Notes under the pieces: model-generated
The model's database searches: none
What the model was told of the DNA's origin: nothing
Seen by the model: only the letters and a program-made list of their open reading frames with translations
Part shown: piece by piece, positions 36,495-44,239 of the stretch
Position numbering within the stretch: the stretch's first letter is position 1
How the letters are laid out: every line of letters begins with the position of its first letter
Translations under genes and position numbers: made by a program
NCBI GenBank assembly: GCA_023954045.1
Contig: JAMLIR010000016.1
Coordinates: 29,140 to 93,139 of the forward strand
Source of the DNA: Burkholderiaceae bacterium
Lineage (GTDB): Bacteria > Pseudomonadota > Gammaproteobacteria > Burkholderiales > Burkholderiaceae_E
DNA: 64,000 bases
Direction: 5' to 3'

Positions 36495-37285
36495 CAGGCC
36501 GCCTCGTCGTCCACGCCCAGGTAGGCGGTCTTCACGTGCTCGTTGTGCATGATCTCGTCGGGCAGGCCGTCGGCGATCTTGCGGCCGAAGTCCAGCACGA
36601 TGACGCGCTGCGAGATGTCCATCACCACGCCCATGTCGTGCTCGATCATGATCACCGTCATCCCCCACTCCTCGTTGAGGTCGACGATGTAACGGGCCAT
36701 GTCCTCCTTCTCCTCGAGGTTCATGCCGGCCATCGGCTCGTCGAGCAGGATCAGGTCGGGCTTGACCGCGACCGCGCGCGCCAGCTCGACGCGCTTGCGC
36801 AGGCCGTAGGACAGCGTGCCCGCGACGGCCTTGCGGATGTGGCTGATCTCGAGGAAGTCGATGATGTCCTCGACGTGGCGCCGGTGTTCGAGTTCCTCGC
36901 GCTGCGCGCCGCCGAACCAGTAGAGGCCGCCGGTCAGGAAGTTGTTCTTCAGCAGGTGGTGCCGGCCGACCATGATGTTGTCGAGCACGGTCATGTGGCT
37001 GAACAGCGCGAGGTTCTGGAAGGTGCGGCCGAGCCCGAGCCTGGCCCGCTCGTTGGGCGTCAGCGCCGTGATGTCGCGGCCCTTGAACAGGATCTGTCCC
37101 TCGGTGGGCGTGTAGCGGCCCGAGATGCAGTTCAGCATCGAGGTCTTGCCCGCGCCGTTCGGGCCGATGATCGAGAAGAGCTCGCCCGGCTGCACGTGGA
37201 AACCGACGTCGCTCAACGCCCGGACTCCGCCGAACTGCAGCGAGATCGCCTTCGCCTCGAGGATCGGTGTCGCTTCGCCCTGCAA
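36494..37285 (-). CDS. livG: LIV-type ABC transporter ATP-binding protein LivG
   Basis: 263-residue ATPase. Walker [35 protein letters not shown] (parts: GRDITALTP, LGLGRTFQN), the LivG-type variant signature LSYGLRKRVELARAV, Walker B LILLDEPMAGMN and switch IEHDMGVVMDIS. The TTG at 37285 was chosen: GGGAGG lies 7 bases upstream (37298-37293), giving MQGEATPILEAKAISLQFGG; the GTG at 37330 would add 15 Arg-rich residues with no ribosome site. First gene of the operon, divergent from a Crp/Fnr-family gene across 152 bases. Confidence 0.92.
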   Translation of the reverse strand: MQGEATPILEAKAISLQFGGVRALSDVGFHVQPGELFSIIGPNGAGKTSMLNCISGRYTPTEGQILFKGRDITALTPNERARLGLGRTFQNLALFSHMTVLDNIMVGRHHLLKNNFLTGGLYWFGGAQREELEHRRHVEDIIDFLEISHIRKAVAGTLSYGLRKRVELARAVAVKPDLILLDEPMAGMNLEEKEDMARYIVDLNEEWGMTVIMIEHDMGVVMDISQRVIVLDFGRKIADGLPDEIMHNEHVKTAYLGVDDEAA

Positions 37286-37384
37286 CTGTCTGCCTCCCGG
37301 CCGTCGCCGCGGCCTGCTTCGCGCGCGCACGGCGCCCGCCTGGCGTGCGTGGTGCCGCCACGGGCAGTCTAAGGCAGGCGGCGA

Positions 37385-37390
37385 AGTATA
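37385..37390 (-). promoter_or_regulatory. -10 element (TATACT) of the liv/ligase operon
   Basis: On the minus strand TATACT is a near-consensus -10. The region 17 bases upstream (GAGTTT, 37413-37408) is a poor -35, and the Crp-type dyad TTGTCG-N6-CGACAA overlaps this position. This is the layout of a promoter needing an activator. Transcription would start near 37378, about 93 bases before the livG TTG. Confidence 0.55.
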
Positions 37391-37391
37391 G

Positions 37392-37409
37392 TTGTCGTCC
37401 GTCCGACAA
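37392..37409. promoter_or_regulatory. CRP-family operator dyad TTGTCG-N6-CGACAA
   Basis: Perfect 6-base inverted repeat with a 6-base spacer, the geometry of CRP-family sites (CRP TGTGA-N6-TCACA, CooA TGTCG-N6-CGACA). It lies between the divergent livG and crp-like genes, two bases upstream of the minus-strand TATACT and 28 bases before the TTG of the regulator. Probably bound by the adjacent regulator. Confidence 0.7.
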
Positions 37410-37437
37410 ACTCAGGGAAAACCGGGGGATCCTGCCG

Positions 37438-38112
37438 TTGAGCGCTTTCGACGACCTGCTCGGGCTGTCGCCGTGGATGCGCCAGCTTGACGCGGCGCAA
37501 CATGAACGCATGCGCCAGGATCTCGTCGAGCGCCGCGTCGACTGCGGCGGCTTCGTGTGCCGCAAGGGCGAGCCGGTCGACCACTGGATCGGCGTCATCG
37601 AGGGCCTGGTGAAGATCAGCAGCGTGTCGGCCCGCGGCAAGGCCGTCACCTTCACCGGCATCGCGCCGGGCGGCTGGTTCGGCGAGGGGTCGATGCTCAA
37701 GGACGAGCCGCGCCGCTACGACGCCGTCGCACTGCGCGAAAGCCGCATCGCCTGCCTGCCGCGCGCCACCTTCCAGTGGCTGCTCGACACCAGCATCGCG
37801 TTCAACCGCTACCTGCTGATCCAGTTGAACGAGCGGCTCGGGCAGTTCATCGGAACGGTCGAGATCGACCGGCTGCTCGGCCCCGATGCGCGGGTGGCGC
37901 GGTGCCTGGCCCAGCTGTTCAATCCGCTGCTCTATCCGGGACTGGGCCGCAAGCTCGAGATCTCGCAGGGCGAGATCGGTTACCTGACCGGCCTGTCGCG
38001 CCAGCGGGTGAACCAGGCGCTGCGTCGCCTGGAGTCCAGCGAACTGCTGAAAGTCGACTACGGCGGCGTGACCGTGCTCTCGCTCGACGGGCTGCGCGAA
38101 TTCGAGGGTTGA
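37438..38112 (+). CDS. Crp/Fnr-family transcriptional regulator
   Basis: 224-residue regulator. The cyclic-nucleotide-binding-like beta barrel spans about 20-130 (VCRKGEPVDHWIGVIEGLVKI, TGIAPGGWFGEGSML, RRYDAVALRES), followed by the dimer helix (FNRYLLIQLNERLGQFI) and a winged helix with LEISQGEIGYLTGLSRQRVNQALRRLES (recognition part LSRQRVNQALRRLE). No N-terminal four-Cys cluster, so it is not an oxygen-sensing FNR. TTG 37438 follows GGGGGA by about 8 bases. It faces the LIV/ligase operon and a CRP-type dyad lies between; regulation of that operon by an unknown ligand is likely. Confidence 0.87.
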   Translation: MSAFDDLLGLSPWMRQLDAAQHERMRQDLVERRVDCGGFVCRKGEPVDHWIGVIEGLVKISSVSARGKAVTFTGIAPGGWFGEGSMLKDEPRRYDAVALRESRIACLPRATFQWLLDTSIAFNRYLLIQLNERLGQFIGTVEIDRLLGPDARVARCLAQLFNPLLYPGLGRKLEISQGEIGYLTGLSRQRVNQALRRLESSELLKVDYGGVTVLSLDGLREFEG

Positions 38113-38154
38113 GCCGCCCCGCCGGCATCCCGGCCTCGGGCGCCCGCTTCGGGG

Positions 38155-38808
38155 TCAGGCGGCGCCGCCCGGCTCGGCCCGTCGCGTGAGCACCAGCTCC
38201 AGCTCCGCGATCCCAGCCGGATGCGCGTGCCGCGGATACGGCGGCCGTGGCCACTGCCAGCGCTCGGCCGTGAACAGCGCCCGCACCGCGTTCACGTCGC
38301 AGTGGTAGGGCGGCCCTTCGATGCGTCCTTCGTGCCGGCCTTCGCGCTCGACCTGCACCGCCAGCAGCACCAGCGTGCCGCCCGGCCTCGCCCACGAGGC
38401 AAGGCGCTGCGCATAGGCGAACCACAGGTCGGGATGCAGCGCGCACAGACATGCCTGGTCCCAGATCGCGTCGAACGGCGCCGAGGGCGTCCATTCGAGC
38501 AGGTCCGCCTGCACCACCTCGGCGGCCAGGCCCGCCTGCGCGAGCCGGGCGCGCGTGAGCTCGACCGCCGCCGGTGCGTAGTCGACCCCCACGGGATTCA
38601 GCCCGCTCGCCGCCAGTGCCAGCACCTCGTAGCCGGCGCCGCATCCGGGCACCAGCACGCGGGCGCCGGCCGGCAGCACGCCGTCGGCCACCAGCGGCGC
38701 GAGCGCGGGATTGACGCCTCCGCGGTCCCAGGGCGTGCGCTGGGCCTCGAAGCGCTGCTGCCAGAAATCGAGCGTCGGGCCGCCGATGGAGGGGGCCGGC
38801 GTGCTCAT
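38155..38808 (-). CDS. TPMT-family SAM-dependent methyltransferase
   Basis: 217-residue class I methyltransferase of the thiopurine S-methyltransferase family. WQQRFEAQRTPWDRGGVNPAL at the N-terminus, SAM-binding loop ARVLVPGCGAGYEVLALAASG with following acidic end VGVDYAP, QADLLEWTP, FDAIWDQACLCALHPDLW and GPPYHCD, all typical of bacterial TPMT-like proteins that methylate thiols, tellurite/selenite or halides. Ends convergently to the Crp-like gene (42-base gap); the 3-hydroxyacyl-CoA dehydrogenase stop lies 7 bases upstream of its start, so the two may be co-transcribed. Confidence 0.82.
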   Translation of the reverse strand: MSTPAPSIGGPTLDFWQQRFEAQRTPWDRGGVNPALAPLVADGVLPAGARVLVPGCGAGYEVLALAASGLNPVGVDYAPAAVELTRARLAQAGLAAEVVQADLLEWTPSAPFDAIWDQACLCALHPDLWFAYAQRLASWARPGGTLVLLAVQVEREGRHEGRIEGPPYHCDVNAVRALFTAERWQWPRPPYPRHAHPAGIAELELVLTRRAEPGGAA

Positions 38809-38815
38809 CGCGGCC

Positions 38816-39670
38816 TCACTTGTCGTAGCGGTAGAAGCCGCGGCCGGTCTTGCGGCCGAGCAGGCCGGCGTCGACCATCTCGCGCAGCAGCGGCGCGGGG
38901 CGGTACTTCGGGTCGTTGAAGCCCGCGTAGAGCACTTCCATCACGGCCAGCTCGACGTCGAGCCCGATCAGGTCGCACAGCGCGAGCGGGCCGATCGGGT
39001 GATTGCAGCCGAGCTTCATCCCGGCGTCGATCTCCTCGACGCTCGCCAGCCCTTCCTGCAGCGCGAAGACCGCCTCGTTGATCATCGGGCAGAGGATCCG
39101 GTTGACGACGAAGCCGGCGCTGTTCTTCACGCCGATCGGCGTCTTCCCGAGCCGCTGCGCGAGCTCGGTGACGGTCGCGACCGTCTGCTCCGAGGTGCGC
39201 AGCCCGCGGATGATCTCGACCAGCGCCATCACCGGCACCGGGTTGAAGAAATGCATTCCGACGAAACGTTCGGGGTGGTGCGTCGCGGCAGCCAGCCGGG
39301 TGATCGAGATCGACGAGGTGTTGGTGGCGATGATCGCCGACGGCCTGACGATCCCCTCGAGGTTCTTCAGGATCCGGACTTTCAGCTCCTCGTTCTCGGT
39401 CGCCGCCTCGATCACGAGGTCGACCGGCGCAAGGTCGTCGGCGCGCGTCGTCGCGCGGATCCGCGACAGGATCTCCTGCTTGCGCGCCTCGTCGATCGAG
39501 CCCTTCTTCACCAGCCGGTCGAGGGACCCCGACACGGTCTTGACGCCGCGCTCGAGCGCGGCGTCGCTGACGTCCTGCATCACGGCGGCGATGCCGGATG
39601 CGGCGCAGGCCTGGGCGATGCCGTTGCCCATCGTCCCCGCGCCGATGATCCCTACGGTCTGAATGGCCAT
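38816..39670 (-). CDS. 3-hydroxybutyryl-CoA dehydrogenase
   Basis: 284-residue NAD-dependent dehydrogenase oxidising (S)-3-hydroxybutyryl-CoA. Rossmann loop IGAGTMGNGIAQACAASG at the N-terminus, IEAATENEELK, NTSSISITRLAAAT, the catalytic His region RFVGMHFFNPVPVMALVEII, NSAGFVVNRIL and GCNHPIGPLALCDLIGLDV. The length and end (KTGRGFYRYDK) are those of the Hbd/PaaH single-domain group. TAGAAT on the minus strand at 39709-39704 is a possible -10, giving a leader of roughly 27 bases. Confidence 0.94.
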   Translation of the reverse strand: MAIQTVGIIGAGTMGNGIAQACAASGIAAVMQDVSDAALERGVKTVSGSLDRLVKKGSIDEARKQEILSRIRATTRADDLAPVDLVIEAATENEELKVRILKNLEGIVRPSAIIATNTSSISITRLAAATHHPERFVGMHFFNPVPVMALVEIIRGLRTSEQTVATVTELAQRLGKTPIGVKNSAGFVVNRILCPMINEAVFALQEGLASVEEIDAGMKLGCNHPIGPLALCDLIGLDVELAVMEVLYAGFNDPKYRPAPLLREMVDAGLLGRKTGRGFYRYDK

Positions 39671-39731
39671 GGCGGATGTCCTCGCAGCGTCGGCAAAGCC
39701 CGCATTCTATCGGGCCGCTACGCCGCGCCCG

Positions 39732-39750
39732 CCCGGCCGGCGCGGCCGGG
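39732..39750. repeat. GC hairpin downstream of small membrane peptide gene
   Basis: CCCGGCCG, loop GCG, CGGCCGGG: an 8-bp perfect stem just after the stop of the 49-residue peptide gene (39760, minus strand) and before the hydroxybutyryl-CoA dehydrogenase gene. No U-run, so termination is uncertain. Confidence 0.45.
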
Positions 39751-39759
39751 GCCGGCGCT

Positions 39760-39909
39760 TCAGACCTCGGAGAGGATCACGGCGGCGCAGGCCGCCAGCA
39801 AGACCGCCATCAGCGGCAGCACCAGCGGGACGAACCGCATCGACGAACGCCGGGTCGCCGCGTCGTCCGCCCGCGGCTGCGGGGCGGAGGATCCGGTTGC
39901 GCTTTCCAT
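39760..39909 (-). CDS. Small single-pass membrane protein, 49 residues
   Basis: Unrecognised short gene. It begins with ATG at 39909 preceded by a perfect AGGAGGT (39920-39914) at good spacing. Residues 1-25 are polar (Pro, Asp, Arg; MESATGSSAPQPRADD at the start), residues 26-46 are a hydrophobic helix (FVPLVLPLMAVLLAACAAVIL), ending SEV. Positive residues (RR, R) before the helix predict a cytoplasmic N-terminus. It lies 21 bases after the threonine dehydratase stop in the same direction. Codon use matches the neighbours. Could be a membrane peptide or, because of the AAC in the helix, less likely a lipoprotein-like signal. Confidence 0.6.
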   Translation of the reverse strand: MESATGSSAPQPRADDAATRRSSMRFVPLVLPLMAVLLAACAAVILSEV

Positions 39910-39930
39910 GGGGACCTCCTGGCGAGGACC

Positions 39931-41130
39931 TCAGCCGGTGCGGGCGGCGAAACCGGCCTCGGCAAGCCGTGCGAGCAGCGCCGCCACGTGCCCGGCGCCG
40001 CGCGTCTGGACGACGATCTCGACCTCGACGCGCTGCGCGCCGATGCTTCCGAATGCCCGCTCGTGCCGGATCTGCTCGATGTTGGCGTGTTCGTCGGCCA
40101 GCAGCGCCGTAACTTGCGCGAGCGCGCCCGGCACGTCGCGGATGTCGACGAAGAGCCGCGCGAGCCGCCCCGACCGGACCATGCCGCGCTCGATGATCGA
40201 GGCGAGAAGCAGCGGATCGATGTTGCCGCCCGACAGCACCAGCCCGACCCGCCGGCCACGGAAGCGCTCCGGGTAGCGCAGCAGCGCCGCCAGCGGCGCG
40301 GCGCCCGCCCCTTCGGCCACGGTCTTCTCGATCTCGAGCAGCATCAGCACCGCCTGCTCGATGTCGCCTTCGTCGACCAGCAGGACCTCGTCGACGCGCT
40401 GGCGGACGATCGGCAGCGTGCGCTCGCCGAGACGGTCGACGGCGATGCCCTCGGCGATCGAGCTCGCGCCGAGCGGGTGGCGCTCGCCGGTCAGCGCGTC
40501 GTGGACCAGCGCGAAACGCTCGACCTCGACGCCGGTCACCCGGATTCCCGGCTTCAGGTGCTGCGCCGCGATGGCGACCCCGGCGACGAGCCCGCCGCCT
40601 CCGACCGGCACCACCAGGTGCTCGAGCCCCGGCTGCGCAGCCAGCATCTCGACGGCGACCGTGCCCTGGCCCGCGATCACCGCGTCGTCGTCGAACGGAT
40701 CGATCATCGCGAGCCCGCGCGAGGCGGCGAGCGCCAGGCCGTGCGAGCGCGCCTCGTCGAAGCGATCGCCGTGCAGCACGACCTCGGCGCCGAACGCGCG
40801 GGTGCGCTCCACTTTTACCGACGGCGTGAACCGGGGCATCACGATCGTCGCCGGGATCCCGAGCCGGCGGGCGTGCCAGGCGACGCCCTGCGCGTGATTG
40901 CCGGCCGAGACCGCGACGACCCCGCGCTCGCGCTGGTCCGCGTCGAGCAGCGCGAGCCGGTTCAGCGCGCCGCGCTCCTTGAAGGACGCGGTGAACTGCA
41001 GGTTCTCGAATTTGAGGAACACTTCTGCGCCGGTGATCTCCGACAGCGTGCGCGACGCGAGGCACGGGGTGTCCTGCACCTGCCCGGCGAGGCGCCGGGC
41101 GGCCGCCTCGACCTCGGCGAATCCGATCAT
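39931..41130 (-). CDS. ilvA: Threonine ammonia-lyase (threonine dehydratase) with ACT domain
   Basis: PLP enzyme deaminating threonine (and serine) to 2-oxobutyrate. 399 residues: catalytic domain 1 to about 320 with PLP-binding Lys51 in TASFKERGALN, SAGNHAQGVAWHA, phosphate cradle VPVGGGGLVAGVA and SGGNIDPLLLASII; a single ACT-like regulatory domain (about 330-398) begins RLARLFVDIRDVPGALAQV. One ACT domain and this length match the TdcB-like/short IlvA type rather than the 500-residue IlvA. ATG 41130 gives MIGFAEVEAAARR, the usual start; the open frame upstream is not conserved-looking. Confidence 0.9.
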   Translation of the reverse strand: MIGFAEVEAAARRLAGQVQDTPCLASRTLSEITGAEVFLKFENLQFTASFKERGALNRLALLDADQRERGVVAVSAGNHAQGVAWHARRLGIPATIVMPRFTPSVKVERTRAFGAEVVLHGDRFDEARSHGLALAASRGLAMIDPFDDDAVIAGQGTVAVEMLAAQPGLEHLVVPVGGGGLVAGVAIAAQHLKPGIRVTGVEVERFALVHDALTGERHPLGASSIAEGIAVDRLGERTLPIVRQRVDEVLLVDEGDIEQAVLMLLEIEKTVAEGAGAAPLAALLRYPERFRGRRVGLVLSGGNIDPLLLASIIERGMVRSGRLARLFVDIRDVPGALAQVTALLADEHANIEQIRHERAFGSIGAQRVEVEIVVQTRGAGHVAALLARLAEAGFAARTG

Positions 41131-41265
41131 CGCGAGGCCGTCGCGCGTCGCGACGCCCGACGCCGCATCGGGCGGGCGCGAGAGGGATCGAGCGCGTCCA
41201 TGGAGTTCTCCCCGGCAGGCAGCCGCGGGCAGCGGCCAGGCGTCGCGCAACCCGACGCCCGACGG

Positions 41266-41271
41266 CATAAT
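41266..41271 (+). promoter_or_regulatory. -10 element (CATAAT) before DUF2189 gene
   Basis: CATAAT lies 29 bases before the ATG at 41300 in the 169-base divergent gap. No strong -35 is visible upstream. GCATAATGCG is AT-rich against its surroundings. Low-confidence promoter call. Confidence 0.35.
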
Positions 41272-41299
41272 GCGCCGCACCGACCCGAGGCGACAACCG

Positions 41300-42088
41300 A
41301 TGAGCACTGCTGCCACTCCGCAAGCGCGTCCCGGCCCTCCTCCGATCGCCGCCCGGGTGCCGCTGTCGGCACCGTGGCGCTGGCTCGAACTGGGCTGGGA
41401 GGACCTTCGCGCGACGAAGTTCCGCGGCCTGTTCTACGGGCTGCTGTTCGCGCTGATGGGCACCGCGATCCACGCGGTCTACGAGACCCAGTGGCAGCTG
41501 ACGATGGGGCTGACCGCGGGCTTCTTCCTGCTCGGCCCGTTCGTCTGCACCGGCCTGTACGAACTCTCGCGGCAGCGAGAACGCGGCGAGCCCGTGAGCC
41601 TGGCGAAATCGCTGGTCTGCTGGCGGCGCAACCTCGGCGCGATCGCGTTCTTCGCCGCGATCCTGACGTTCGCGATGATCGTCTGGGCGCGCGTGTCGGT
41701 GGTGCTGTTCGCGCTCGCCTCGACCACCGAGTTCCCGACCGTGCGCGGCATGCTCGCCCAGATCGTCTCGCCGGAGAACTTCGAGTTCCTGGCGCTGTGG
41801 GCGGCGGTCGGCTTCGTCTTCGCGTCGCTGGTGTTCGCGATCTCGGTGGTGTCGGTACCGCTGATGCTCGATCGCCGCGCCGACACGATGATCGCGATCT
41901 TCTCCAGCGCACGCGCGCTCGCCACGCACCCGGGCCCGGTCTACGCCTGGGGGCTGGCCATCGTCGTGCTGATCGGCGCCAGCCTCGTGCTGTGGCTCGG
42001 CCTGCTGGTGATCACCGCGCCGTTGGTGGGCCACGCGACCTGGCACGCCTACCGGGCGCTGATCGACGAGGCACCCGCGGGCGGCTGA
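41300..42088 (+). CDS. DUF2189 integral membrane protein
   Basis: 262-residue inner-membrane protein with about six hydrophobic segments. The DUF2189 pattern is recognisable: APWRWLELGWEDLRATKFRGLFYGLLFA, FFLLGPFVCTGLYELSRQRERGEP, and SVVSVPLMLDRRADTMIAIFSSARA (shown in short parts: WLELGWEDL, GPFVCTGLYELSR, VPLMLDR). The family is found in proteobacteria, often near cytochrome oxidase or metabolic genes, and has no known function. ATG 41300 is the natural start; divergent from threonine dehydratase. Confidence 0.8.
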   Translation: MSTAATPQARPGPPPIAARVPLSAPWRWLELGWEDLRATKFRGLFYGLLFALMGTAIHAVYETQWQLTMGLTAGFFLLGPFVCTGLYELSRQRERGEPVSLAKSLVCWRRNLGAIAFFAAILTFAMIVWARVSVVLFALASTTEFPTVRGMLAQIVSPENFEFLALWAAVGFVFASLVFAISVVSVPLMLDRRADTMIAIFSSARALATHPGPVYAWGLAIVVLIGASLVLWLGLLVITAPLVGHATWHAYRALIDEAPAGG

Positions 42089-42220
42089 GCCGGCGCGCCC
42101 GAACCGCACTGCATCGGTGCGCGGCTGCAAGGCCGCGCCGGCGCGCGCGACCTTCCGATGCGCGCACCGGCGTGCCGCGTGCTACCTTTCCCGGAGAGCC
42201 ATCCCCCATCGGGGCCGCGC

Positions 42221-43183
42221 ATGCGACGAGTGCCGCTCTACAGCAGTTCGGACCGGTCCCGCCCGCGCGGATCGTCGGCGGCAGCGGTTGCTTCGGCTGC
42301 GCCGGCTGCTTCGGCCGCGTCGCGCGCGCCGCCGCAGCCAGCCGGCGCGCCGGCACGACAGCCGCCCCGCCAGGGCTGGCCAGGCAGGCTGGCCGGACTC
42401 GCGAGACGGCACCGGCGCGCGCTCGCCGCCGGCGCGGCACTGGTCGCGGCCGGACTGGTCGCGTTGCGGATCCTCGCCGCGCACTGGCCGGCGCCGATCA
42501 CGCAGGACGACATCGATGCAGCGGTGCAGTACTCGCTGCAGACCGCGGCCTTGCCGTCGCCGGCGGCCCGGGCCTACGAGATCATCCGTCCGGCGGTCGT
42601 GCGCGTGCGCGCGCTCGAAGCCGAGAAGCCGGGCAAGCCCGACGTCGAACGCAGCGTCGGCACCGGCGTGGTGATCGTCGATACCGGCACGATCCTGACG
42701 AACCTGCACGTCGTCGTGGGCGCGCCCCGCATCCGGGTCGAGTTCGCCGACGGGCTGGAGGCCGACGCGTCGATCATCGGGCTCGAACCCGAGCAGGATC
42801 TCGCGGTGCTGAAGGCGAGGTCGGTTCCCGACGACCTGGTCGCGGCCACGATGCGCTCGACGCGCGACCTCGCGGTCGGCGACCGCGTGGTCGCGGTCGG
42901 CTTCCCGTTCGGGATCGGGCCGAGCGCCACCGCGGGGATCATTTCCGGACTGCGCCGCGAGTTCCGCTCGCCCGAGGGCGAGCGCTTGCTGACCAACCTG
43001 ATCCAGTTCGACGCGGCCGCGAATCCCGGCAACTCGGGCGGACCGCTGGTGACCGACGACGGCGAACTGATCGGCATCGTCACCGCGATCATGAATCCGA
43101 CCGACCAGCGCGTCTTCATCGGCATCGGCTTCGCGGTGCCGATCGAGACGGCCGCGAGTTCGGTCGGCATGTCGCCTTTCTGA
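42221..43183 (+). CDS. Membrane-anchored trypsin-like serine protease (DegS/HtrA-like, no PDZ)
   Basis: 320-residue S1C-type protease. The first 65 residues are Ala/Pro/Arg-rich and cytoplasmic; one membrane helix (about 67-86) anchors it, and the protease domain (about 110-318) is periplasmic. Catalytic triad: His163 in TNLHVVVG, Asp193 in EQDLAVLK, Ser272 in NPGNSGGPL. It ends shortly after the protease fold; the PDZ domain of DegS/DegP is missing, so substrate sensing must differ. ATG 42221 was chosen over 42158 because it gives the basic MRRVPLYSSSDR start. The MoxR operon follows after 39 bases. Confidence 0.85.
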   Translation: MRRVPLYSSSDRSRPRGSSAAAVASAAPAASAASRAPPQPAGAPARQPPRQGWPGRLAGLARRHRRALAAGAALVAAGLVALRILAAHWPAPITQDDIDAAVQYSLQTAALPSPAARAYEIIRPAVVRVRALEAEKPGKPDVERSVGTGVVIVDTGTILTNLHVVVGAPRIRVEFADGLEADASIIGLEPEQDLAVLKARSVPDDLVAATMRSTRDLAVGDRVVAVGFPFGIGPSATAGIISGLRREFRSPEGERLLTNLIQFDAAANPGNSGGPLVTDDGELIGIVTAIMNPTDQRVFIGIGFAVPIETAASSVGMSPF

Positions 43184-43222
43184 CCCGAACCATCACCGGA
43201 CCCGAGCCACGGACGACACGAC

Positions 43223-44239
43223 ATGAGCACCTCGACCGACGGCGGCGCCGACATCGCCGCGCTGATGCAGCGCATCCTCTACGAGGTCAAGCGGGTCGTG
43301 GTGGGCCAGGACCGCTTCCTCGAGCGGGTGCTGGTCGCGATCCTGGCGCAGGGCCACCTGCTGGTCGAAGGCGTGCCGGGGCTGGCCAAGACGCTGACGG
43401 TCAAGACGCTGGCGCGGACGATCCGCGGCAACTTCCGGCGCATCCAGTTCACCCCCGACCTCGTTCCTGCCGACCTGGTCGGCACGCGCATCTACAACCA
43501 GAAGACCGGCGAATTCGCGACGTCGCTCGGTCCGGTCTTCACGAACCTGCTGCTGGCCGACGAGATCAACCGCGCCCCGGCGAAGGTGCAGAGCGCGCTG
43601 CTCGAGGTGATGCAGGAGCGCCAGGTCACGATCGCCGGCGAGACGTTCGAGGTCCCCGAGCCGTTCCTGGTGATGGCGACGCAGAATCCGATCGAGACCG
43701 AAGGCACCTATCCGCTTCCCGAGGCGCAGGTCGACCGCTTCATGATGAAGGTGCTGGTCGGCTACCCGACCGAGGAGGAGGAGTTCGTCATCGTCGAGCG
43801 CGTCACCGGCCCGGAGACGCCGGTCGCGGCCGTCGCCACCACCGCGCAGCTCGGCGCCCTGCAGCGCGAGTGCCGCAACGTCTACGTCGACCCGTCGCTG
43901 ACCCAGTACGCGGTCCGGCTGGTGGCGGCCACCCGCGAGCCGGCGCGCTGCGGGCTGGCCGACCTGTCGCGTTTCGTCACCTACGGCGCGAGCCCGCGCG
44001 CCACGATCCACCTGATCGAGGGCGCGCGCGCGCTCGCCTGCCTGCGCGGTCGCCGCTACGCGCTGCCCGAGGACGTCGTCGACCTGGTCCCCGACGTGCT
44101 GCGGCACCGGCTGGTGATGTCCTACGAGGCGCTCGCGGAGTCGGTCAGCGCCGACCGGATCGTCGGCCGGATCATGGAAGCGGTGCCCGCACCGGACAAG
44201 CCGCTGCAGACCCATGTCGACCTCGCCGCGAACGCCTGA
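43223..44239 (+). CDS. MoxR-family AAA+ ATPase
   Basis: 338-residue AAA+ ATPase, chaperone-like partner of DUF58 and VWA proteins. VVVGQDRFLERVLVAILAQGHLLVEGVPGLAKT includes the family entry VGQ and Walker A GVPGLAKT (50-57); Walker B is NLLLADEINRAPAKVQSALLEVM (core LLADEINRA), sensor-1 ATQNPIETEGTYPLPEAQVDRF, and a C-terminal lid. Stop codon lies 26 bases inside the DUF58 gene, so the two are coupled. MoxR proteins typically insert metals or assemble complexes with VWA partners, and here probably act on envelope proteins. Confidence 0.93.
   Translation: MSTSTDGGADIAALMQRILYEVKRVVVGQDRFLERVLVAILAQGHLLVEGVPGLAKTLTVKTLARTIRGNFRRIQFTPDLVPADLVGTRIYNQKTGEFATSLGPVFTNLLLADEINRAPAKVQSALLEVMQERQVTIAGETFEVPEPFLVMATQNPIETEGTYPLPEAQVDRFMMKVLVGYPTEEEEFVIVERVTGPETPVAAVATTAQLGALQRECRNVYVDPSLTQYAVRLVAATREPARCGLADLSRFVTYGASPRATIHLIEGARALACLRGRRYALPEDVVDLVPDVLRHRLVMSYEALAESVSADRIVGRIMEAVPAPDKPLQTHVDLAANA

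Noticed and set aside
34536-37700. Apparent fusion of the acyl-CoA synthetase with an N-terminal extension of about 400 residues
   Set aside because: The extension is the out-of-frame image of livG. The real start is the ATG at 36494 overlapping the livG stop, with a normal ligase N-terminus.
37438-38112. The Crp/Fnr-family protein as the oxygen sensor acting on the FNR box at 53708
   Set aside because: It lacks the N-terminal cysteine cluster of FNR/Anr, and its own intergenic dyad (TTGTCG) differs from TTGAT.
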